This document shows, piece by piece, positions 24,646 to 33,193 of a stretch of 50,203 nt of DNA. A program made the position numbers and the translations under genes. The stretch covers positions 1 through 50,203 of the forward strand of contig ONDJ01000019.1 in the NCBI GenBank assembly GCA_900316575.1. Reading direction: 5' to 3'. Numbering within the stretch: the stretch's first letter is position 1; each line of letters begins with the position of its first letter. The stretch is from an uncultured Prevotellaceae bacterium (lineage in GTDB: Bacteria > Bacteroidota > Bacteroidia > Bacteroidales > Bacteroidaceae). The notes under the pieces are model-generated. The model saw nothing but the letters and a program-made list of their open reading frames with translations, was not told where the DNA came from and did not search any database.

Positions 24646-24719
24646 TGGGCCAGCTAGGGCTTGAACCTAGGACCTCCAGATTATGAGTCTGTTGCTCTAA
24701 CCAACTGAGCTACAAGCCC
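24646..24719 (-). tRNA. tRNA with CAT anticodon (elongator Met, possibly Ile2)
   Basis: A 74-nt cloverleaf: acceptor GGGCTTG/CTGGCCC with a U-U mismatch at the sixth pair, D stem GCTC/GAGC, anticodon loop CTCATAA with anticodon at 24683-24685, and T arm CTAGG-TTCAAGC-CCTAG. The 3' CCA is not encoded. The CAT anticodon fits elongator tRNA-Met; a lysidine-modified tRNA-Ile2 has the same DNA anticodon and cannot be excluded by eye. An initiator tRNA is unlikely given the loop and stem sequences. Confidence 0.9.
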
Positions 24720-25009
24720 GCTTTTCTTTTACAGATGCAAAAATAAAAACATTTTTCTAAAAACAAGCTCATACTATGAAAGTTTTTAGCGCAAAGCCTC
24801 TTGTTCCGCTGTAGAACAGACTGTTTTTACCTACTAAAAATAGCAAGCCTGCATTCTCAGAAGGTGATGGAACTACTAATGCATACGATCATTCCTTTCT
24901 TCCTATTGTGCGAATCTGCTATGCTCTAGATAAAGAAAAAAGCGTCAATATTTGCTCTCATCTGCAAAAATACTGACGCTTCATTATTATTTGATATAAA
25001 ACTCTTTGC
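24720..25009. other. Intergenic region between HIT gene and tRNA
   Basis: 290 bases. Apart from the HIT terminator hairpin near 24939-24982 I see no gene, repeat or convincing structure. The tRNA promoter should lie here, but no clear box was recognised. Confidence 0.5.
24935..24982 (-). terminator. Intrinsic terminator after the HIT gene
   Basis: On the minus strand AAGCGTCA...TATTTTTGC and GCAAATAT...TGACGCTT form a long imperfect stem (24940-24981), followed by TTTTTTCTTT. It lies 28 bases beyond the HIT stop codon. Confidence 0.8.
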
Positions 25010-25408
25010 TTATGCCTCTTGAAAAGCCGCAAGGATTTTTTCAGCGATGGCCTGCATCTCTTCGGGTTCCAAAGAAAGTTTTTTCTTGCCAAAGTCCATA
25101 TCTATTTCGCTCTGCAGGGGAGCAAGATGGACATGAGCATGGTTGACATCAAGCCCCATCACGGTTACACCGACTTTCTTGCATGGAAACACTTTCTCTA
25201 TCGCGGCTGCAACTTGCTTGCAGAATACCATTATTCTACCAAGTTCTTCATCGGTAAGATCGAAGAAATAATCGACTTCGCGCTTTGGAACAACAAGTGT
25301 GTGACCCTTTGTTACGGGATTAATGTCAAGGAATGCATAAAACTCGTCGTTCTCAGCGCACTTATATGAAGGTATTTCGCCGCGAACAATTTTGCTGAAG
25401 ATTGTCAT
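25010..25408 (-). CDS. HIT family nucleotide-binding hydrolase
   Basis: 132 residues. The HIT triad reads VNHAHVHLAPL (about residues 89-99), with the active-site histidine the middle one that forms the AMP intermediate. The N-terminus TIFSKIVRGEIPSYKCAENDEFYAFLDINPVTKGHTLVVPK is typical of Hint/PKCI-like proteins, which hydrolyse AMP-lysine, AMP-amide or dinucleoside compounds. Cytoplasmic. It follows greA by 20 bases and ends in a strong terminator, forming a two-gene unit. Cellular substrate unknown. Confidence 0.93.
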   Translation of the reverse strand: MTIFSKIVRGEIPSYKCAENDEFYAFLDINPVTKGHTLVVPKREVDYFFDLTDEELGRIMVFCKQVAAAIEKVFPCKKVGVTVMGLDVNHAHVHLAPLQSEIDMDFGKKKLSLEPEEMQAIAEKILAAFQEA

Positions 25409-25428
25409 TGGAATTAAATAGTTTTTAA

Positions 25429-25893
25429 TTACAAACTGATACTTACAATCTCTAACTGCACAGTTCCTTGAGGAATCTTAACGTTGACAACATCGCCAAC
25501 TTTATGGCCTAAAAGCCCCTGTGCAATGGGTGTGGCTGAACTGATTTTTCCTTCGCGCAGGTTGGCTTCGGTTTCACTGACAATGGTGTACTTCATCAAA
25601 GCCTTATTCTTCACGTTACGTATTTCTACGGTTGAAAGAATCTGTACCTGATCACCCTTGAGTTGAGACTTGTCAATGATTTTAGCGGCACTGATCTCGG
25701 CTTTAAGATTGTTGATTTTCATTTCAAGCATTGCTTGATGTTCCTTGGCGGCTTCGTACTCGCTGTTCTCGCTCAAGTCACCTTTGTCGCGTGCTTCGGC
25801 TATAGCGGCTGAAGCGGCGGGGCGGTCAATCTGCTCCATCTTGCGGAGCTGGGCTACCATCTTGTCGTAGCCCTCCTGTGTCATATATGCCAT
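25429..25893 (-). CDS. greA: Transcription elongation factor GreA
   Basis: 154 residues. GreA enters the RNA polymerase secondary channel and stimulates cleavage of backtracked RNA. The N-terminal coiled coil (residues about 8-75: YDKMVAQLRKMEQIDRPAASAAIAEARDKG...) has the acidic tip DLSENSEYEAAKEHQ with the catalytic Asp and Glu. The C-terminal FKBP-like domain includes YTIVSETEANLREGKISSATPIAQGLLGHKVGDVV. First gene of the greA-HIT pair. A -7 box at 25987-25994 and a terminator-like hairpin in the leader (25925-25950) suggest premature termination could limit its expression. Confidence 0.95.
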   Translation of the reverse strand: MAYMTQEGYDKMVAQLRKMEQIDRPAASAAIAEARDKGDLSENSEYEAAKEHQAMLEMKINNLKAEISAAKIIDKSQLKGDQVQILSTVEIRNVKNKALMKYTIVSETEANLREGKISSATPIAQGLLGHKVGDVVNVKIPQGTVQLEIVSISL

Positions 25894-25908
25894 AATGTTT
25901 TTGGAATA

Positions 25909-25952
25909 ACAATAAAAAAGAAGCGTAATCGCCTGTATTGAGACGATTACTG
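25909..25952 (-). terminator. Terminator-like hairpin in the greA 5' leader
   Basis: On the minus strand GTAATCGTC and GGCGATTAC (9 bp, one G-U) enclose an eight-base loop and are followed two bases later by a U-rich run (CTTCTTTTTTATT), all between the promoter and the greA ATG. It is not explained by an upstream gene: the next gene upstream starts at 26576 and reads away past 26070, and the promoter box lies between. Confidence 0.6.
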
Positions 25953-25986
25953 CCTTTTTGACTTTTATATTTTGTGATTACGACTG

Positions 25987-25994
25987 CAAAAATA
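25987..25994 (-). promoter_or_regulatory. greA -7 promoter box
   Basis: TATTTTTG on the minus strand, matching TAnnTTTG; no exact -33 TTTG is present at the usual distance. Predicted RNA start near 25980, giving a leader of about 87 nt that contains the hairpin. Confidence 0.55.
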
Positions 25995-26069
25995 GGCTAA
26001 GTTTTGATAAAAACGAACTTGAAGCCTAAAATTTAACCAGCTCGTTGCTTTTCCTCTTCTCGTTTTGTT

Positions 26070-26576
26070 TTAGAAATGCGGCATATTACCTAATTCCACA
26101 ACTTGGCAATCCTTGAATTCGTGCCCATCAACCGTAAGCAACACCAAAGTGCGCACACGTTGACAACCATACAAACCTGCGGCACCTGGGTTTATGTGCA
26201 GAAATTGATAACTTTTGTCGTACATCACACGAAGAATATGGGAATGCCCACACACAAAAAGATGAGGCGGTCGTAGGCGTAAGGAGAGGAATACGCTACG
26301 GTCATAGTGCCCTGGATAACCACCAATATGTTTGAGAAGAATATCGGCCTCCTCACAACGAAAGCGAAGTACTTCGGGAAACATACGTCGAATATCGCCG
26401 CCATCAATATTGCCATGCACGGCACGAAAGATGGGTACAAGCTCAGAAAGTCGCTCGGCAACTTCCATAGAGCCTATATCTCCTGCGTGCCATATTTCGT
26501 CGCACAAGGAGAAATGCTCGGCAAAGCGCTCATCCCAATAGCCGTGAGTGTCTGAAATAATTCCGATGCGTTTCAT
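26070..26576 (-). CDS. YfcE/MJ0936-type metallophosphoesterase
   Basis: 168 residues. The metal-binding motifs of the calcineurin-like phosphoesterase superfamily are all present: GIISDTHGYW (residues 4-13), IWHAGDIGSMEV, VHGNIDGGD, HIGGYPGHYDR and VCGHSHILR, then the C-terminal INPGAAG. These small proteins hydrolyse phosphodiesters with manganese in vitro; the natural substrate is not established. It lies 46 bases downstream of the cytidylate-kinase-like gene and is probably the last gene of that run. Confidence 0.9.
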   Translation of the reverse strand: MKRIGIISDTHGYWDERFAEHFSLCDEIWHAGDIGSMEVAERLSELVPIFRAVHGNIDGGDIRRMFPEVLRFRCEEADILLKHIGGYPGHYDRSVFLSLRLRPPHLFVCGHSHILRVMYDKSYQFLHINPGAAGLYGCQRVRTLVLLTVDGHEFKDCQVVELGNMPHF

Positions 26577-26622
26577 CGCTCTTTTGTTCTCCTATTTATA
26601 TATGAAGCATAAAAGATATTCT

Positions 26623-27246
26623 TCACTGGAGCAAAGCAAGTCGCTGTTGCACAAAACGTAGGATGAACGCGGCTGTTTCTTCAAAGCCAAGGCGGCTACT
26701 ATTAATACAGAGATCGTAAGTAGAAGCCACACCCCAAGGTTTATCGCTATAAAAGTTATAGAAAGAAGCCCGCTCTCGGTCGCCGTGTTCCATAAGCTTT
26801 TGAGCAGTCTTTTCATCACAATCGTTACGTTGCATAATAAGCCGCAGACGATCTGCAGGATCGGCGGCAATAAAAACACTTATTAGACGCGGATGACGAC
26901 GTAACACATAATCGGCGCAACGCCCTATGAATACACAAGATCCCTTTTCTGCTGCACTTTGAATGGCATCACTCTGCATACGGAAAAGCGCTTCTTCAGT
27001 AAGACCCTTAGGCGAAAAGTCATCAGCCCCCCAAGCATTGTGGAACTGACCTAAAACACCCCGGAAGAAACCCACGTGCTCATCTTGACGCTTGAAAACA
27101 GCCTCGCACAGACCATTTTCTTTGGCTGCAAGAGCGAGAATTTCTTTGTCGAAATACTGCGCACCAAGTTGTTCGGCCAATTTCTTGCCGATAGTGCGAC
27201 CACCGCTCCCCAGCGAACGGCCTATTGTAAGAACAAAGGGTTTCAT
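26623..27246 (-). CDS. Cytidylate kinase-like family protein
   Basis: 207 residues from MKPFVLTIGRSLGSGG; 37 in-frame residues further upstream overlap the MATE gene and were rejected. The P-loop is atypical: TIGRSLGSGGRTIGKKLAEQLG in place of a GxxxxGKS/T motif, as in the Bacteroidetes cytidylate-kinase-like family. It continues with YFDKEILALAAKENGL and a lid-like stretch around RLRLIMQRNDCDEKTAQKLMEHGDRERASFY. Likely a nucleotide or small-molecule kinase in the cytoplasm; the substrate is uncertain. It follows the MATE exporter by 25 bases. Confidence 0.82.
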   Translation of the reverse strand: MKPFVLTIGRSLGSGGRTIGKKLAEQLGAQYFDKEILALAAKENGLCEAVFKRQDEHVGFFRGVLGQFHNAWGADDFSPKGLTEEALFRMQSDAIQSAAEKGSCVFIGRCADYVLRRHPRLISVFIAADPADRLRLIMQRNDCDEKTAQKLMEHGDRERASFYNFYSDKPWGVASTYDLCINSSRLGFEETAAFILRFVQQRLALLQ

Positions 27247-27271
27247 GATTTCTTTAAGAAAAAAAGTTTGA

Positions 27272-28648
27272 TTAAATAGATTGGATAGAATATTCGCGCT
27301 TGAAGGCACGCACCTGCCGCCAAAGCATAATAGCAGCAAGCACAAAGGCAATAGCATCGCTCACAGGATAGGCCCAAAAGACACCCTCTACGGGGTCGGT
27401 AAAGATACGAGGCAGCACGATAACCGCAGGTACGATGAATAGCAATTGGCGCGTGAGCGAGAGGAATATGGCTGTACCAGGCTTGCCGAGACTTTGGAAG
27501 AAAGCAGTTGCCACGATGCACAAGCCTACGACGGGGAACATCAGTGCAAGGATACGCATGGCATGGGCAGACATTGTGATAAGCTCTGGAGAATCACTTG
27601 CAAACAGTGAAGCACAAGGTTCGGCCCAGAACATCGCTACAGCAAAACCTATCGTCGTCACTACAGTTCCGAATATAAGTGCCCAGCGTAACACCTCTAC
27701 CACTCGTCCAAATTTCCTTGCCCCATAGTTATAGCCAGCTATAGGTTGCATACCTTGGTTCAACCCGATCACAACAAGCGCAACAAGCATCAACAAGCGA
27801 TTGGCTATTCCATAAGCTCCCACTGCATAGTCGCCACCATAGTTGGCCAAAGAACGTGTCATCAGGATGGTGACAAAACAAGCGCAAAGATTGATCAAGA
27901 AAGGCGACAGGCCTATGGCCAAAGACTGCCTCACAATACGCCAATCGGGGCGCAGGTAACGACGCTGGATGTGAATCATGTCACTCTTGTGTGAAAAGAG
28001 CCTTATTTGCCAAAGCAACATAACAAGTTGAGCAGTGACCGTGGCCATTGCCGCACCGCGAATGCCCCAACCGAAGACAAAAATAAAGAGAGGCGCAAGT
28101 AGGCAATTCACCACAACAGTTCCTATTGTAGCACGCATAGCTTTTTCAGGACGATTGGTAGAACGAAGTAGCGCATTAAGTCCCAGATAAAGGTGTGTCA
28201 CCACATTGCCTACCAAAATCACCGTCATAAAGTCATACGCAGGCCCTAATGTCACATCGCTTGCACCGAAAAAGCGTAAAACAGGCTCAAGCGCAATTTG
28301 CAACAACAACTGTAACGACAAACCCATCACTATGTTCATCACCAGCACAGTACCCAAAATCTTACGAGCCGCTTCATAATCGCGTTGCCCTAATCGTACG
28401 CTCATTAGCGTACTGCCACCCACACCCACCATAGCACCGAAAGCACCTGTGAGCGACATAACGGGCATAGTCAATGCCAACCCCATGATTGCTTCAGGGC
28501 CTACGCCCTGCCCGATAAAGATTCCGTCAATGATGTTATATACGCTACTTGCCGCCATTGCCACGATGGCTGGCGTAGCATAACGCAAGAGTAGTCGTCC
28601 AACAGGTTTTTCGCCTAACTCCAGAAATTTTTCTTTTTCGCTCTGCAT
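27272..28648 (-). CDS. MATE family multidrug/cation efflux transporter
   Basis: 458 residues with about twelve transmembrane segments in two similar halves. The N-terminus FLELGEKPVGRLLLRYATPAIVAMAASSVYNIIDGIFIGQGVGPEAIMGLAL is the MATE start, and the second half includes LNQGMQPIAGYNYGARKFGRV, the diagnostic MATE loop. Such exporters use sodium or proton gradients to expel drugs or metabolites across the inner membrane. It is eight bases downstream of the GH43-like gene and upstream of the kinase-like gene. Substrate unknown. Confidence 0.93.
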   Translation of the reverse strand: MQSEKEKFLELGEKPVGRLLLRYATPAIVAMAASSVYNIIDGIFIGQGVGPEAIMGLALTMPVMSLTGAFGAMVGVGGSTLMSVRLGQRDYEAARKILGTVLVMNIVMGLSLQLLLQIALEPVLRFFGASDVTLGPAYDFMTVILVGNVVTHLYLGLNALLRSTNRPEKAMRATIGTVVVNCLLAPLFIFVFGWGIRGAAMATVTAQLVMLLWQIRLFSHKSDMIHIQRRYLRPDWRIVRQSLAIGLSPFLINLCACFVTILMTRSLANYGGDYAVGAYGIANRLLMLVALVVIGLNQGMQPIAGYNYGARKFGRVVEVLRWALIFGTVVTTIGFAVAMFWAEPCASLFASDSPELITMSAHAMRILALMFPVVGLCIVATAFFQSLGKPGTAIFLSLTRQLLFIVPAVIVLPRIFTDPVEGVFWAYPVSDAIAFVLAAIMLWRQVRAFKREYSIQSI

Positions 28649-28656
28649 ATCAGGTA

Positions 28657-29637
28657 TTAACTGTTTGTATTTACTTCTCCCGTTCTGAGATTAACACGAA
28701 AAGTATCCGCAGGCTGGAAACGACAAGGGGCATCATTGGGGAACGTGATAGGAAAGACTATTGTTTTGCTCTCAAAAAGCGTGGGGTCCTTCCAGCGGTC
28801 GCCTACGTAGAGATAAGTAGTTTTCTTTGTACCACGTATCGTGACGACAGCAGCAGGCTGTGTCCTATAACAAGTCGCATCACCCACAGGTGTTAGCGGA
28901 GTCCATCCGTTTGTAAGACTATACGAACGAGCGTATTTACACTGATTGGGAGCCCAGCCTGTGCAAGCAGAAGTGAGCATGTGGTACGTATCGCCGATGC
29001 GCACAATGACAGGTGCTTCGCGACGCTCTCCAGGAAAAAGCACGGTGTGACTAACAGCTCGGGTATAATCGTCTGAAAGGCGAAACAGACCGAGGTCGCG
29101 GTTTTCATTGGTTGTTGCTATAAAATAAGCCGTCCCGTCATTATCCACAAACACATTGCAATCGCGTGCCTTTATCCCCATAGGCCGTCCCCTAAAAACG
29201 GGAGTGTAAGGCCCAATGATACTGTCTGCTACAAAAGAAGCCGACTCTGAAGCGCGATAGTCGGGGGCTTCCCAATGACACCATATAATATATTGGCCCG
29301 TAGAGGGACTGCGAAGTATTTTGGCGCGCTCTATCATACGCGACTCTTCCACATCAGGGAGCGGCAGCGTAATAACCTTGCGCTCAAAGTGCCAATGGCG
29401 CAAGTCGTCAGAACTGTATAAGTTCACGTCAGCCAAACGTCCTGGTGTGCGGTCTTCTCCCACCATCCACCAGCGTCCCCCGTCGTAGAGGAAACCAGGA
29501 GCGTGCGCTTGCACTGTATCGCCACTTGGTGTGATCCATAGCGCGCCGTTGTTAAATGTAGTCCATCCGTCTGTATTCTGTGCCATGGCTATTCCCGCTA
29601 ATACGAGAAACTGTATAAGAAAGGACAATCTATTCAT
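28657..29637 (-). CDS. Secreted GH43-like glycoside hydrolase
   Basis: 326 residues from MNRLSFLIQFLVLAGIAMAQ, a clean signal peptide; 24 in-frame residues further upstream overlap the previous gene. The mature protein reads as a five-bladed propeller of the GH43 type: AHAPGFLYDGGRWWMVGEDR, VNLYSSDDLRHWHFE, ERAKILRSPSTGQYIIWCHWE, ARDCNVFVDNDGTAYFIATT and ERREAPVIVRIGDTYHMLTSACTGWAPN. This pattern is closest to the GH43 group with exo-beta-1,3-galactanase-like members (my recollection of the motif order, not a search). It would act on galactan or arabinogalactan side chains, or on host galactose-containing glycans. It is 23 bases downstream of the nucleotidyltransferase-fold gene, an odd pairing. 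Confidence 0.8.
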   Translation of the reverse strand: MNRLSFLIQFLVLAGIAMAQNTDGWTTFNNGALWITPSGDTVQAHAPGFLYDGGRWWMVGEDRTPGRLADVNLYSSDDLRHWHFERKVITLPLPDVEESRMIERAKILRSPSTGQYIIWCHWEAPDYRASESASFVADSIIGPYTPVFRGRPMGIKARDCNVFVDNDGTAYFIATTNENRDLGLFRLSDDYTRAVSHTVLFPGERREAPVIVRIGDTYHMLTSACTGWAPNQCKYARSYSLTNGWTPLTPVGDATCYRTQPAAVVTIRGTKKTTYLYVGDRWKDPTLFESKTIVFPITFPNDAPCRFQPADTFRVNLRTGEVNTNS

Positions 29638-29660
29638 AGTTCTTTGCTTTCTTTTGTTAA

Positions 29661-30782
29661 CTATTGATACCCATTCATCCGCCGCCAAAAGAAATGCCAG
29701 ATGCGCCAAAGTGGATGCCAGAGCACCTCCGATGGATAATGAGCGAGAAAATGCAAATTGCGTTGTTGCTTGCGCACAAATCGACGAAAATGGGTGTCGC
29801 CTATCTGTTCGTGAGCGAACCGCACGTCATATTTGCCGAAGTTACCAGCCTGCATAATTTCGTTGAGAAGGAAAGCGCCTTCTTTGGGGTCTGGCTTAAA
29901 GAGTTGCTTGTTATCATCCAAGCTAAAAAGCTCGCACATAACCCAAGCAAGGGCACCCATAAAACGTTTCATTCCTAAACTGCACAACACGCGAATGCTT
30001 TCACTTCGTTCGGAAGATGAGGCTTCAGTATTTTCGTCGCTGTTAAGCACATGATAGTAGTCAAGCACTTGACGCAAGCCCACTCCCTCATCAAGCAAGT
30101 GACGGTAAATGTGCAATGCTATATACACGCGATTGAAAGCTGTCGTACTGATACTGACTGTGCCCGTTCCTTCAGGCAAACTGACACGATTGGCGAGTTC
30201 ATGAGCCCATTGCCCTTGAAACCATTGTTGCAACCGTCGATTAGTCAGGGGACTATACATCCATGAAGGTGTAAAGTGGGCTTCTACGCTGATTTTCTTG
30301 AACACGGGAAAGTCCATGTGATGATAAACCACGCTTTCGTTGGGAAAGTAGTGACGTATATATGCCACGATGCGCTTTCGCCCTCCTCCTATCCACAAAT
30401 CGATATCACCAGGAGTACGTGTGAGCGGTTCATCGTAGAGCATACTCACACCTTGTCCCTTGAGCACTACTGCTGGAACCCCATCGCGTTCAAGCCGCTC
30501 ACAGATCTGAACAGCAGCCCGATTGAGACGGCGCGATGATTGTTTGGTACGCTCCGCTGCTGCAAGCCATTGAAACATGGCTTCTGTATCGGGTTGTTGC
30601 CCCACAGGTAAGCGTTTGATGCCCTCCATGAGCACGCCCGTGAGTGTTTGTTTACGCGCCACTTCGAGCAGCGCTACCCAATCTGCATTTGACAAGGGTT
30701 TGTCAAGCTGATCAGAGCGACCGAGTGCTACACGCAGAAGTTGTATTAGCGGCATCTCAGCGGGTATTACTAAAGGCTTCAT
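29661..30782 (-). CDS. Uncharacterised nucleotidyltransferase-fold protein (NTP_transf_5-like)
   Basis: 373 residues. The central motif VPAVVLKGQGVSMLYDEPLTRTPGDIDLWIGG (about residues 100-131) matches the uncharacterised nucleotidyltransferase group, with the G-D-I-D-L-W acidic pair as likely metal ligands. Flanking helices, including AFNRVYIALHIYRHLLDEGVGLRQVLDYYH, match the same family. Its role is unknown; relatives occur in polysaccharide and natural-product loci. The ATG at 30782 lies only four bases after a TATCTTTG box, so either the transcript is leaderless or translation begins at Met10 (30755). Next upstream is the epimerase gene, 46 bases away. Confidence 0.8.
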   Translation of the reverse strand: MKPLVIPAEMPLIQLLRVALGRSDQLDKPLSNADWVALLEVARKQTLTGVLMEGIKRLPVGQQPDTEAMFQWLAAAERTKQSSRRLNRAAVQICERLERDGVPAVVLKGQGVSMLYDEPLTRTPGDIDLWIGGGRKRIVAYIRHYFPNESVVYHHMDFPVFKKISVEAHFTPSWMYSPLTNRRLQQWFQGQWAHELANRVSLPEGTGTVSISTTAFNRVYIALHIYRHLLDEGVGLRQVLDYYHVLNSDENTEASSSERSESIRVLCSLGMKRFMGALAWVMCELFSLDDNKQLFKPDPKEGAFLLNEIMQAGNFGKYDVRFAHEQIGDTHFRRFVRKQQRNLHFLAHYPSEVLWHPLWRIWHFFWRRMNGYQ

Positions 30783-30786
30783 GCCG

Positions 30787-30794
30787 CAAAGATA
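30787..30794 (-). promoter_or_regulatory. -7 box directly before the nucleotidyltransferase gene
   Basis: TATCTTTG on the minus strand, four bases from the ATG at 30782; no clear -33 TTTG. It suggests a separate transcript for the nucleotidyltransferase-GH43-MATE run. Confidence 0.5.
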
Positions 30795-30828
30795 GTATAT
30801 AAAAGTTATTGATAGCTACACAGATTGA

Positions 30829-31890
30829 CTATTCCCCAAATTCGTAGCGCAACGTTCGTTCTAAGGCTTCCTCAATAGCAAAGGGAGGCACAAATCCAAT
30901 ACTCATAGCCTTATCAGAAGAGAAAGCGGTTGTTGCACAGAACTTACGAACTCTTTGTGCGCTTACGGCTAAAGGACGACGTGTGAGTAGCGAAAGAGCA
31001 TCGGCTGCATAACCGCCCAAAAGCCCCATCCAAAGCGGAAAGTGCATGGATGGAATATGCCTATGAAGCGTTCTACTCACGAGGGAGACCAGCCTATTCA
31101 TGTCATAATCGGGTTTATCTACGTAATTGTAGATCTGCAGGCCTGGCTTATCGTTGTGTTCAAGCAGGAATTGGACAAAGGCTGCGACATTGCCTACATA
31201 AGCCATGCTCTTAAGGTTTCGTCCATTGCCCACCATGAGAAAACGACCGCTTTGAATCTGATGGAGAAGGTTATATACGTTGCCACGATTTCCCTCGCCA
31301 AAAACGACTGTAGGGCGCACGATTATCACGGAGCGTTCAGGATGCCTTTTGCTCCATTGCTGCAAGAGAAGTTCTGCTTGTTGTTTTGTGCGACCATATT
31401 CATTGACCGGTGTGAGTTGAGCATCTTCGTTGGGCTCTGCTCTGTGCAATCCGTAAACAGATACAGAAGAAAAAAAGATGATACGCCTGACTTTGTTTTG
31501 ACTCATCGCTTCAAGGACATTGTGCATGCCGTCCACATTGGTCTCTGCATATAATGACAGCGGGTGCACATTGTCTCTATGTTGAGCTGCAAGCAATATG
31601 GCAGTATCAGCTCCTTGCAAAACATGGAGCATATCAAAGAGGTGGCGCACATCGCCTCTCTCTGTAATTTCAGGGTGAGCCTCGCTTTGGGCTATATCAA
31701 TGTTGCTAAGGTCATAATTATTTGTGCCCTTAAGCAGGTTGATAAGACGTGTACCTATAAACCCGCTTCCGCCAAGAATGACCATACGAGGCTTTGCTTG
31801 GCTCGGATGGGTGGCTGTCGTAGAAACTGGGGTTGGAGGTGGATCGGTTGCTTGAGATGCAAGAGGATGCTTATCGTTTGCGGAGTTCAT
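30829..31890 (-). CDS. NAD-dependent epimerase/dehydratase (SDR family)
   Basis: 353 residues from the first Met. The Rossmann glycine motif MVILGGSGFIGTRLI begins at residue 36; residues 1-35 are a Pro/Thr/Ser-rich extension, and translation may really start at Met36 (31785). The SDR catalytic motif is visible as FFSSVSVYG (Ser) and NEYGRTKQQAE (Tyr-x-x-x-Lys). It probably modifies a nucleotide sugar for a surface polysaccharide. The long form overlaps the glycosyltransferase stop by 20 bases, which suggests coupling; the short form leaves an 85-base gap. Substrate not determinable. Confidence 0.87.
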   Translation of the reverse strand: MNSANDKHPLASQATDPPPTPVSTTATHPSQAKPRMVILGGSGFIGTRLINLLKGTNNYDLSNIDIAQSEAHPEITERGDVRHLFDMLHVLQGADTAILLAAQHRDNVHPLSLYAETNVDGMHNVLEAMSQNKVRRIIFFSSVSVYGLHRAEPNEDAQLTPVNEYGRTKQQAELLLQQWSKRHPERSVIIVRPTVVFGEGNRGNVYNLLHQIQSGRFLMVGNGRNLKSMAYVGNVAAFVQFLLEHNDKPGLQIYNYVDKPDYDMNRLVSLVSRTLHRHIPSMHFPLWMGLLGGYAADALSLLTRRPLAVSAQRVRKFCATTAFSSDKAMSIGFVPPFAIEEALERTLRYEFGE

Positions 31891-33097
31891 AGGCCTGAAG
31901 CAAATGTTCCATCATCTGGCGAGCCAACACTTTGCGGTCAAAATCGGCTGCGAGCTTCTGGCAACCTTCTTTACATTTTTCGTATTCTGCGGGATTGTCT
32001 GTGAGTGCATGGAGCTCTTTAATAAAACTCTCTTCGTTCTCAGGGATAAAGCATCGGCCTGCGCCATAACTTTCAATTATCTTTTGTGCTTCGCCTTGCA
32101 CGCCCATGAGTATGGGTATCTCCATGCCTGCGTTCTCAAAGATTTTGCTGGGTATAACGCTGAGGAATGTATCAGAACGCCTGAGGTTGATCAGTGCCAC
32201 ATCAAGAATACCAACGTAACGACTTACTTGTTGCTTCGGTACTGGAGGATGGAAAGTGACGTTTGTTAGTTGCAGTTCTTCCTTGAGCTGAAGGAGTTCT
32301 TCCTTTTTAGCTCCATCACCCATAATTAGGAAATGATATTTTGTCTCGGCTTCGAGTGCCTTAGCGCATCTTAAGATAAAATCAAGCTTATGCGCCATAC
32401 CCAACGTTCCGATGTATCCGATAACCGTCTTTCCTAACAAACCAAGCTGTTGGAGCAATTCAGACTCTTTTGGTACGGGATGAAAAAGGTCGCGGTTGCA
32501 TCCATTCTTGACCACTTCAATCTTGTGGGCGAAATTGCCGCGTCTTACGAGTTGGTCACGAAAAGAATCGGTAACAACAATGATTTTGCGTGCACTTTTA
32601 TAGCATCGAAATTCTTCCCATTCAAAGTAACGAATAAAAGGCCCTAACTTGGCTGCACCGACAGCTTTGATTGATTCAGGCCAAAGGTCTCTTACTTCCA
32701 TCACCCAAGGTATGCGCCTGATCCACGACAAAGCTCGACCGCTTAGGGCTGTAAAGAATTGGGGCGAAGTTGCTACAATGAGATCTGTCTTAACACGCAG
32801 CCCAGCCAAAAAGCTTGTTACACTGAACGAGATAAAATCTATAAGCCGCTTGACAATTCCCCGATTTGGTGCAATAAAGCTCCAAACGCGTATCACTCGA
32901 ATACCATCAATCGTTTCTTCCTGATGCCAACGATTTTTATAGCCTTGAAATACTTTGCCTCGTGGAAAGTTAGGCGCACAAGTAATAACTGTTACTTCGT
33001 GTCCCATTTTCACCCACTCACGAGCGTGCTCATAGGTACGTGTTGCGGGTGCATTTACTTCTGGGGGGAAGTTGTCTGTCAAAAAAAGTATGCGCAT
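31871..33097 (-). CDS. Family 4 glycosyltransferase (WcaI-like)
   Basis: 408 residues from MRILFLTDNFPPEVNAPATRTYE; the seven residues upstream in frame lie inside the promoter, which fixes this start. GT-B fold: N-terminal half with the VITCAPNFPRGKVFQGYKNRW stretch common in GT4 enzymes for exopolysaccharide or lipopolysaccharide, and C-terminal donor-binding half with VIGYIGTLGMAHKLD, LIMGDGAKKEEL, TFHPPVPKQQV and SVIPSKIFENAGMEIPILMG. Cytoplasmic or membrane-associated. It is first in a pair with the epimerase, probably for one step of surface glycan synthesis. Confidence 0.9.
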   Translation of the reverse strand: MRILFLTDNFPPEVNAPATRTYEHAREWVKMGHEVTVITCAPNFPRGKVFQGYKNRWHQEETIDGIRVIRVWSFIAPNRGIVKRLIDFISFSVTSFLAGLRVKTDLIVATSPQFFTALSGRALSWIRRIPWVMEVRDLWPESIKAVGAAKLGPFIRYFEWEEFRCYKSARKIIVVTDSFRDQLVRRGNFAHKIEVVKNGCNRDLFHPVPKESELLQQLGLLGKTVIGYIGTLGMAHKLDFILRCAKALEAETKYHFLIMGDGAKKEELLQLKEELQLTNVTFHPPVPKQQVSRYVGILDVALINLRRSDTFLSVIPSKIFENAGMEIPILMGVQGEAQKIIESYGAGRCFIPENEESFIKELHALTDNPAEYEKCKEGCQKLAADFDRKVLARQMMEHLLQAYELRKR

Positions 33098-33115
33098 ACA
33101 TTTATCGTGTGGCGG

Positions 33116-33146
33116 CAAAAATAGGAATTTGTCACCCTATAGCCAA
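33116..33146 (-). promoter_or_regulatory. Promoter of the glycosyltransferase-epimerase pair
   Basis: TTGG (33143-33146), 19-base spacer, TATTTTTG (33116-33123) on the minus strand; the ATG at 33097 follows about 18 bases after the box. Confidence 0.65.
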
Positions 33147-33193
33147 GTTGTTGCACACTTTTTTACAAAATCGTAATAGCTCATGCACTCCAA

